DNA from: Oceanihabitans sp.
GTDB taxonomy: Bacteria; Bacteroidota; Bacteroidia; Flavobacteriales; Flavobacteriaceae
Length of the DNA stretch: 11,491 nucleotides
Assembly (NCBI GenBank): GCA_018067265.1
Contig: JAGPUY010000060.1
Coordinates: 1-11,491 of the forward strand
Reading direction: 5' to 3'
Shown here: positions 6,963 through 11,491 of the stretch, in pieces
Layout: every line of letters starts with the position of its first letter
How positions within the stretch are numbered: position 1 is the first letter of the stretch
Made by a program: the position numbers and the translations under genes
The notes under the pieces: model-generated
What the model was told of the DNA's origin: nothing
Seen by the model: the letters and a program-made list of their open reading frames with translations, nothing else
Databases searched by the model: none

Positions 6963-7817
6963 ATGAAAATAGCAGTAACATCCGCAAGCGGAAAATTAGG
7001 AGCTTCTATAGTTAAACACCTAATCCATATAATTGGTAAAGATAATGTGGTTGCTATAGCTCGTACTCCAGAAAAAGCATCGTATTTAGGAGTAGAAGTA
7101 AGGCAAGGAGATTACAATAATAGAGCACAATTTATTACTGCTTTAAAAGGTATAGATGCGGTGTTGTTAGTTTCCGGGATGGATGCTCCCGATCAACGTA
7201 TCATCCAGCACAGAAATGTTATTGAAGCGGCAAAACAAAATGGTGTTAAAAAAATAGTATATACTAGTATTGTTGGTGCCGAAAAAGGCAATGCGTTTAG
7301 TCCGATTGTACAAACCAATCGACAAACAGAAAAAGATATATCCAGTTCAGGTTTAAAATGGGTTATAGGTAGAAACGGTATCTATATCGAGCCTGATTTA
7401 GAATACCTAGATACCTATATAAAAGATGGACAGGTAAGTAATTGTGCTGCTAACGGGAAATGTACATATACCAGTCGTGAAGAGTTAGGTTTTGCGTATG
7501 CAAAAATGCTAACGGAAGACAAGCATAATAGGAAAATTTACAACCTTGTTGGGGATGCAATTACACAAAGTCAATTGGTAGATTGTATGAATCAAGTGTA
7601 TCACACGAATTTAGTGTATACATCGGTTTCGGTGGCAGCTTATGCAAAAGAAAGAACTGCTGCTTTAGGGGATTTTATGGGAACTATAATTGCTGGAATT
7701 TATGAGGGTATTAAAAAAGGGGCTAATGATGTGGCTTCCGATTTTGAAACCGCAACAGGTAGGTCGCATAAATCTGCCATTGAAATGATGAACGTTTTTA
7801 AAAACGAACAAGAGTAA
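6963..7817 (+). CDS. NmrA/QorB-type NAD(P)H:quinone reductase-like protein
   Basis: A 284-residue atypical SDR of the NmrA-like family, predicted to be cytoplasmic. The dinucleotide-binding motif is TSASGKLG (6-13), with R34 after the second strand favouring NADPH. The body follows E. coli QorB (YtfG): VEVRQGDYNN (44-53), DAVLLVSG (65-72), QHRNVIEAAKQNGVKKIVYTS (82-102), SGLKWVIGRNGIYIE (129-143) and a late KIYNLVGD (191-198). The family has no YxxxK triad, and none is seen. E. coli QorB reduces quinones; some relatives are redox-sensing regulators without activity, so the name is by family. The ATG at 6963 follows an AT-rich leader with no clear promoter of its own. Its likely source is the operator-linked promoter at 6679, about 270 nt upstream through the decayed gene. 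Confidence 0.85.
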   Translation: MKIAVTSASGKLGASIVKHLIHIIGKDNVVAIARTPEKASYLGVEVRQGDYNNRAQFITALKGIDAVLLVSGMDAPDQRIIQHRNVIEAAKQNGVKKIVYTSIVGAEKGNAFSPIVQTNRQTEKDISSSGLKWVIGRNGIYIEPDLEYLDTYIKDGQVSNCAANGKCTYTSREELGFAYAKMLTEDKHNRKIYNLVGDAITQSQLVDCMNQVYHTNLVYTSVSVAAYAKERTAALGDFMGTIIAGIYEGIKKGANDVASDFETATGRSHKSAIEMMNVFKNEQE

Positions 7818-7847
7818 TCTTAAAACATTTCTTGTAATATTTGAATT

Positions 7848-7892
7848 GGTTCGATATTTACCATTATTACAATCATTTTCACCTTTAGTAAA
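7848..7892 (+). promoter_or_regulatory. Putative AraC operator, copy 2
   Basis: Second copy of the 45-bp element. The first 15 bases (GGTTCGATATTTACC) are identical to copy 1, and the end (TTCACCTTTAGTAA) differs by one base. Half-sites TATTTACC (7855) and TTTTCACC (7876) are again 21 bp apart. It lies 30 nt after the QorB-like stop and 53 nt before the SnoaL-like gene. The eight differences from copy 1 lie mostly between the half-sites, as expected if only the half-sites are selected. Confidence 0.7.
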
Positions 7893-7906
7893 ACGTATTG
7901 CTATAG

Positions 7907-7914
7907 TAATTTTG
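7907..7914 (+). promoter_or_regulatory. -7 element of operator-linked promoter 2
   Basis: TAATTTTG is a full match to the Bacteroidota -7 consensus TAnnTTTG. The -33 position, about 18 bp upstream, is only TTTAG (7884-7888), at the operator's downstream end. This fits a weak promoter helped by an activator. The start would be near 7920, giving a leader of about 25 nt to the ATG at 7946. Confidence 0.65.
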
Positions 7915-7945
7915 TACTCAGAATTTAATGAACAAATAACAATAC

Positions 7946-8824
7946 ATGAAACAAACACTTTTAGCAGCAACACTAGTTTTAACATTAGCAGCTTGCAAAT
8001 CGGAAAAAGGATTAGAAAAAGAATCACAAATAACAAAAGAAACTAAAATGGAAGTATCCATTAAAGAAAAAACGTTGGCCGTTTTAAAAAGTATTGAAAC
8101 TGGCGATCCACAAGGAGTAAGTTACATTAATGCAGCAAATTACAAGCAGCATAACCTTGCAGTAGCAGATGGTTTAGATGGTTTTGGAGCTTTGTTAGCA
8201 TTGGCGCCAGAAGACGGTTTTAAAGAGAATACAGTACGTGCATTTGAAGATGGAGATTACGGATTTACACAAACAGAATACGATTTTTTCGGACCAAAAA
8301 TTGGTTTTGATGTCTTTAGATTTGAAAACGGAAAAGTAGTAGAACATTGGGATAATTTAATCGAAAAAGCAGCTGCAAATCCAAGTGGTCACACACAAAC
8401 AGATGGTACAACAAGTATTACAGATTTAGACAAAACGGAGTCGAACAAAACACTAGTTTCCAATTTTGTAAACGATATTTTAGTACATGGTCAAATGGAT
8501 CAAATTTCAAACTACTTTAATGGGGACAACTACATACAACACAACCCGAATATTGCAGATGGTTTATCTGGTTTAGGTCAGGCCTTAGAAGGTATGGCAA
8601 AACAAGGTATTACTATGGAATTTGACACCGTGCACAAAGTATTAGGTCAAGGTAATTTTGTGCTCACCATAAGCGAAGGTACATTTGCAGGACAACCAAC
8701 ATCTTATTATGATTTATTTAGAGTAGAAGATGGTAAAATAGCAGAGCATTGGGATGTTATGGAAACTATTGCGCCAGAAGCAGATAGGAAAAACACAAAC
8801 GGAAAGTTTAATTACCCAAAATAA
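7946..8824 (+). CDS. Lipoprotein with two tandem SnoaL/NTF2-like domains
   Basis: A 292-residue predicted lipoprotein. Residues 1-17 form a signal peptide ending in the lipobox LAAC with Cys17; the mature protein would be anchored in the cell envelope. Two SnoaL-like (NTF2-fold) domains follow, at about 40-140 and 165-277. They are a visible internal duplication: NYKQHNLAVADGLDGFG (65-81) versus NYIQHNPNIADGLSGLG (195-211), and DVFRFENGKVVEHWD (122-136) versus DLFRVEDGKIAEHWD (256-270). The QHN and EHWD residues line the pocket in this fold. Such proteins include cyclases and isomerases of small polyketide-like or quinone-like compounds, but many have no known substrate. It follows operator copy 2 and its promoter, and a broken ABM-like gene starts 6 nt after its stop, so the two were one operon. 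Confidence 0.87.
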   Translation: MKQTLLAATLVLTLAACKSEKGLEKESQITKETKMEVSIKEKTLAVLKSIETGDPQGVSYINAANYKQHNLAVADGLDGFGALLALAPEDGFKENTVRAFEDGDYGFTQTEYDFFGPKIGFDVFRFENGKVVEHWDNLIEKAAANPSGHTQTDGTTSITDLDKTESNKTLVSNFVNDILVHGQMDQISNYFNGDNYIQHNPNIADGLSGLGQALEGMAKQGITMEFDTVHKVLGQGNFVLTISEGTFAGQPTSYYDLFRVEDGKIAEHWDVMETIAPEADRKNTNGKFNYPK

Positions 8825-8830
8825 TTTATC

Positions 8831-9195
8831 ATGAAATATATATTAATTATTCTTACTAGTTTAACCTTGTTAAGCTTCGGGAAAAAGGAAAAGGAAGGGA
8901 ATTCCTATATCATAGAAATCACCACTTTTGAAATAAAAGTTGCAGTAAATACGGAAGATTTCTGGAAAGAAGACGTAAAATAGATGCCAATTATACGAGT
9001 AAACAGCCTGGCTATATTAGCAGAGAAAGTAGATTTGATGAGGAAACCAATGAGGTTTTAGTAGTTGCAAAATGGAACACTAAAGAAGATGCGGATGCAT
9101 CGATGGAAAAATTTATGACAGATAAAACTGTTACAGATTATGTAAAGATGATTGAAGGAACCGCCATGAAAATGAAACGCTATGTAGTGGATTAA
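8831..9195 (+). pseudogene. Frameshifted exported ABM-like (antibiotic biosynthesis monooxygenase) protein
   Basis: The ATG at 8831 opens a frame with a hydrophobic signal (MKYILIILTSLTLLSFG). It continues SYIIEITTFEIKVAVNTEDFWKED and stops at TAG 8981-8983. The coding pattern resumes from about 8971 in the next frame as RRKIDANYTSKQPGYISRES, then EVLVVAKWNTKEDADASMEKF and VTDYVKMIEGTAMKMKRYVVD, ending at TAA 9193-9195. Joined, it is about 121 residues with the single ferredoxin-like domain of the ABM superfamily (W and PGYISRES in the usual places). One lost base near 8963-8976 explains the shift. The signal ends SFGKKEKE, as if a lipobox Cys had been lost. It begins 6 nt after the SnoaL-like gene. 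Sequencing error is possible. Confidence 0.65.
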
Positions 9196-9219
9196 ATGGT
9201 AATTGTGGATGAATAGTAG

Positions 9220-9247
9220 AAAAGGTTACCAGTTTGGTAACCTTTTT
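9220..9247 (+). terminator. Strong intrinsic terminator after the SnoaL/ABM unit
   Basis: AAAAGGTTACC (9220-9230) and GGTAACCTTTT (9236-9246) form an 11-pair perfect stem with an AGTTT loop and end in a T-run. The matching A-run on the left would allow function in the reverse direction too. It closes the unit that starts at promoter 2. Confidence 0.85.
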
Positions 9248-9282
9248 AATTGAATAGAAATAATATTTAAAAATATAAACAG

Positions 9283-9509
9283 ATGTCAGACGTAAAAACA
9301 TGCCCAACTTGTGGCGCAAAAGCAAAGTTCAAAATAAAAGAAGAGATAGAAACCTTTACAGCCGTTCAAGATGAAGATGCATTTAAAAAATAGGGCAACT
9401 AAAAAAAGCCTTGCAAAAGTTTAAAGACAAAGCAGATGCTTTCGAAAAAGAAATAATTGCACTAAAAGGAAATAATACAAGTGAAATGAATCACATACTA
9501 ATCAAGTAG
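9283..9509 (+). pseudogene. Small CxxC protein with coiled-coil tail, frameshifted at an A-run
   Basis: The ATG at 9283 gives 36 residues (MSDVKTCPTCGAKAKFKIKE, then IETFTAVQDEDAFKK) ending at TAG 9391 right after six A's (9385-9390). One base back, the frame continues as IGQLKKALQKFKDKADAFEK, then EIIALKGNNTSEMNHILIK, to TAG 9507-9509. The join is smooth in composition and yields about 75 residues. It has one CPTCG knuckle, typical of half a zinc ribbon, and an alpha-helical, Lys/Glu-rich tail likely to form a coiled coil. I do not recognise a family. The missing A could be decay, sequencing error or a slippage site that yields both a short and a long product. The 3' end overlaps the convergent Nudix-like gene by 19 nt. 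Confidence 0.55.
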
Positions 9510-10228
9510 TTTTTGCTAAACATTTTATCATAAATATCCTTACTAAACATATACAGTTGTGCTGGTTTTTTAGAAACACCAACTTGTTTTTCGTCTAGTG
9601 CAATGATATATTTTTTGTTTATTAATTTTCTTCTGAAATTTCTATTGTCTATTTCTATTCCTAGAATAGATTGATATACATCTTGCACCTCGTTTATAGA
9701 GAACTTATCCGGAAGTAATTTGAAAATGATTGGTTCCGATAAACACTTTATTTTTAAATCTTCGTAAGCTTCTAAGATGATTTTTTTATGATCAAATCCC
9801 AATTCTGGTAAATTAGTAACAGGAAACCATTTTGCTTGCTTCTTGCTGTTATTTACATCCACATCTTCCGTTTTCAATAGAAAGTAATAGGCGATAGTCG
9901 TTGTTCTTAAATGAAACGCTTCGTTTTTAATCCAAATGATATCTTTCGGATTCATTAATCTATCGGGATTACCAAAAGCCTTAAACTGCTTTTTATATTG
10001 ATTGGTTAAACCAGTCAATTCTTTTAGTACTCTAGTGGCAGTTTCGTCTAAAGTCTCTTCTTTATATACGTGGTATCCTGTTAAGACATAATCATCCACT
10101 AAAATTTCTTCTTTGTTTTCCGATGCCAAGAAACGTTTTATTAATAAAACATTTAAAGATTTGGTGTTTATGTCAAATCCAAATACGACACAATCCACAG
10201 ATATATTTAATATTTTTTCAGGTTCCAT
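9491..10228 (-). CDS. NrtR/AraR-type Nudix-fold transcriptional regulator
   Basis: A 245-residue protein with an N-terminal Nudix-fold domain (about 8-150) and a C-terminal winged helix (about 163-235). The Nudix region includes LNVLLIKRF (25-33), LTGYHVYKEETLDETATRVL (49-68) and KELTGL (69-74). In the Nudix box two of the metal-binding Glu positions are lost (RVLKEL where REUxEE is expected), so hydrolysis is unlikely. The C-terminal part has the family hallmark IIFKLLPDKFSINEVQDVYQ (167-186) and DNRNFRRKLI (194-203). In this family the Nudix domain senses a ligand such as ADP-ribose (NrtR) or a sugar (the Bacteroides arabinose regulator). The gene is divergent from an outer-membrane-protein gene across a 263-bp region with two palindromes, which are the likely operators. 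The ligand is not evident. Confidence 0.85.
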   Translation of the reverse strand: MEPEKILNISVDCVVFGFDINTKSLNVLLIKRFLASENKEEILVDDYVLTGYHVYKEETLDETATRVLKELTGLTNQYKKQFKAFGNPDRLMNPKDIIWIKNEAFHLRTTTIAYYFLLKTEDVDVNNSKKQAKWFPVTNLPELGFDHKKIILEAYEDLKIKCLSEPIIFKLLPDKFSINEVQDVYQSILGIEIDNRNFRRKLINKKYIIALDEKQVGVSKKPAQLYMFSKDIYDKMFSKNYLISM

Positions 10229-10293
10229 AAAATAATTTATTATAAAAACAGGTGTTTGTTTTGATAGGCACTAATATATAAAAATTTAATTAA

Positions 10294-10320
10294 ACGTCAA
10301 TTATACATTATAATTGATGT
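10294..10320. promoter_or_regulatory. 27-bp inverted repeat, candidate operator A
   Basis: ACGTCAATTAT (10294-10304) and ATAATTGATGT (10310-10320) are inverted around ACATT, with 10 of 11 pairs matching. It lies 66 bp from the regulator's ATG and far from the T-runs that mark terminators. A binding site for the adjacent regulator is the simplest reading. Confidence 0.5.
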
Positions 10321-10427
10321 GCTTAAAAATTACTAAATACTTGATTTTAATATCAATATAGCATACAAAAATGTTAAAATTGCATATTTTTTCACTTTAA
10401 AATTAGGTTTATCTAAAATATTTGTGA

Positions 10428-10435
10428 TACATTTG
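10428..10435 (+). promoter_or_regulatory. -7 element for the outer-membrane-protein gene
   Basis: TACATTTG is a full match to the Bacteroidota consensus TAnnTTTG. The start would be near 10440, giving a leader of about 50 nt. No good -33 TTG is seen at the usual distance. Confidence 0.6.
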
Positions 10436-10439
10436 AAAA

Positions 10440-10462
10440 ACAAACGTAAATATGACGTTTGT
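10440..10462. promoter_or_regulatory. 23-bp palindrome at the start site, candidate operator B
   Basis: CAAACGT (10441-10447) and ACGTTTG (10455-10461) are perfect inverted arms around 7 nt, and one more A-T pair extends them. It begins about where transcription from the -7 element at 10428 should begin, a position suited to repression by the divergent Nudix-like regulator. It shares the AACGT core with palindrome A. As RNA it could also form a leader hairpin. Confidence 0.6.
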
Positions 10463-10491
10463 AAAATTAGTAACCAATTAAAACCAAAACC

Positions 10492-11358
10492 ATGAAAAGA
10501 CAAACAGAATTATTTTTGCAAAAATCTTTAAAGGCAGAAAACAAGAAACAGTCTAAAACACTTTTAGTGCTACTTAGTTTTTTAATGGTGTTGACATTTA
10601 ATTTAGCTTCCGCACAAGAGGAAGAAATAGAAGACGATTATAAACCATTTAATATCGGTGCCCATTTAAAAAACATGCATACTTGGCATGGATTTGTAGT
10701 ACATCAAGGTGTTATGATGGCAACAAATATAGAATACAACTCTAGAAATGAGAAGTTTACTTTTGGCTTTTGGGGAGGAGCAAGTTTTTCAGGTGCTGAT
10801 ATTGTAAGTAATACCGGTGAAAATGTAAGTGCTCTTTATAAAGAGTTTTCTATTTATACAAAATATCGTGTTTCCGATAAGTTCTTTATAGAAGCAGTTT
10901 CGCATAACAACTACACAGGAGTAGAAGAAAGAGGTGATAAATTACATTATTGGAGATATGACAAAACGCAAGGCTATAATTTCGTGGATGTTAATTTCGG
11001 TTATAACATAACACCAAATACACTATTCTATTTAGCAACTATTGTTGGCGGTGGTTCTGGGGATTATGAAGTAGAAGACGATGGATCTTTAACCGATTCG
11101 TGGACACACTATTTTGAAGTGAGTAGTAAAGTTTGGAAAAATAAAAATTCTAGTTTATCTCTTTTTGCAGGTGGTGCATGGTCTTTTATAACGGATAAAA
11201 CATTTTATACCGAAGAGGCAGGAAATATTATAAATGTTGGTGCTACCTTTAATAAGCAAATATCAATAAAAAATTATAACTTACCTGTAGATGTGACTGT
11301 TATGTGGAATCCAGAAAAGGAAAAAACAGTTTTACAGTTAGATATTACTTTATTTTAA
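10492..11358 (+). CDS. Predicted outer-membrane beta-barrel protein, function unknown
   Basis: A 288-residue exported protein. It has an unusually long basic n-region (about 1-22), then a hydrophobic core (LLVLLSFLMVLTFNL, 24-38) and a likely signal peptidase site after ASA (39-41). After an acidic stretch (EEEIEDDY, 43-50), the mature part alternates polar and aromatic or hydrophobic residues in beta-strand pairs: FTFGFWGGASFSGAD, FSIYTKYRVSDKFFIEAVS, NFVDVNFGYNITPNTLFYLAT and SLSLFAGGAWSF. The C-terminus ends in TVLQLDITLF with a terminal Phe, typical of outer-membrane barrels. I cannot name a family with confidence; the pattern is like small putative porins of the TorF/Gcw_chp kind. An earlier start is not available, and the next gene (a lipoprotein) starts 37 nt after its stop, so they are probably cotranscribed. 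Expression is likely controlled by palindrome B. Confidence 0.7.
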   Translation: MKRQTELFLQKSLKAENKKQSKTLLVLLSFLMVLTFNLASAQEEEIEDDYKPFNIGAHLKNMHTWHGFVVHQGVMMATNIEYNSRNEKFTFGFWGGASFSGADIVSNTGENVSALYKEFSIYTKYRVSDKFFIEAVSHNNYTGVEERGDKLHYWRYDKTQGYNFVDVNFGYNITPNTLFYLATIVGGGSGDYEVEDDGSLTDSWTHYFEVSSKVWKNKNSSLSLFAGGAWSFITDKTFYTEEAGNIINVGATFNKQISIKNYNLPVDVTVMWNPEKEKTVLQLDITLF

Positions 11359-11395
11359 TAAAAAAATAACATTAATTAAACTAATACAAACCATT

Positions 11396-11491
11396 ATGAA
11401 AACTCAAAACGTACAATCCGCTTTAAAGAAGATGTACTTGCCAATACTGGCAATTGCATTGCTATTTAATGTATCTAGTTGTGTAGAACAA
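11396..11491 (+). CDS. Lipoprotein, N-terminal part only
   Basis: The frame opens with ATG at 11396 and runs off the window after 32 residues. It has a basic n-region (MKTQNVQSALKKM), a hydrophobic core (YLPILAIALLFNV) and the lipobox VSSC with Cys29, so it should be an exported lipoprotein. No domain is visible yet. It lies 37 nt after the outer-membrane-protein gene with no hairpin between and probably belongs to the same operon under the Nudix-like regulator. Confidence 0.7.
   Translation, partial: MKTQNVQSALKKMYLPILAIALLFNVSSCVEQ

Noticed and set aside
7665..8036. Minus-strand open frame across the operator copy 2 region
   Set aside because: It overlaps the end of the QorB-like gene, the promoter and the SnoaL-like signal peptide, and encodes only low-complexity hydrophobic sequence.
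10366..10373. Possible minus-strand -7 element (CATTTTTG) for the Nudix-like regulator
   Set aside because: It has one mismatch and would give a leader of over 130 nt in a very AT-rich region, where such matches are expected by chance.

Overview
The window comes from an AT-rich genome with features of the Bacteroidota, most likely a marine Flavobacteriaceae. The indications are the protein types, the near absence of Shine-Dalgarno sequences, and promoters of the Bacteroidota form (TAnnTTTG at -7). The genus cannot be told from the sequence alone.

Layout. Positions 1-405 hold the 3' end of a major royal jelly/Yellow-family protein, followed by a terminator. Positions 505-2374 hold an LLM flavin oxidoreductase (BA3436-type) and a short-chain dehydrogenase, closed by a long hairpin. 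Positions 2587-6612 hold marC, kefF, kefC and an AraC-type regulator in one close-packed run. Positions 6620-9195 hold two promoters that share a near-identical 45-bp element. The first lies before a decayed flavin-reductase-like remnant and an intact NmrA/QorB-type quinone reductase. The second lies before a two-domain SnoaL-like lipoprotein and a frameshifted antibiotic-biosynthesis-monooxygenase-like (ABM) gene. A strong terminator ends this block at 9247. Positions 9283-9509 hold a frameshifted small CxxC protein. Positions 9491-10228 (minus strand) hold an NrtR/AraR-type Nudix-fold transcription regulator. A divergent intergenic region with two palindromes separates it from an outer-membrane protein and the start of a lipoprotein gene.

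How the genes may work together. KefF/KefC is the classical electrophile-gated K+ efflux pair. Here the pair is followed within 7 nt by an AraC-type regulator. Just downstream, two copies of a direct-repeat element (half-sites TATTYACC, 21 bp apart) sit at the same distance from two -7 elements. This suggests a small electrophile/quinone-response regulon run by the AraC protein. Membership is an inference from layout and the shared site, not a demonstrated fact.

Three reading frames between 6691 and 9509 are broken by one-base shifts. This could be real decay, assembly error or, in one case, slippage on an A-run. At the right end, an apparently non-catalytic Nudix regulator and two palindromes suggest a second, independent regulated locus for an outer-membrane/lipoprotein pair of unknown substrate.
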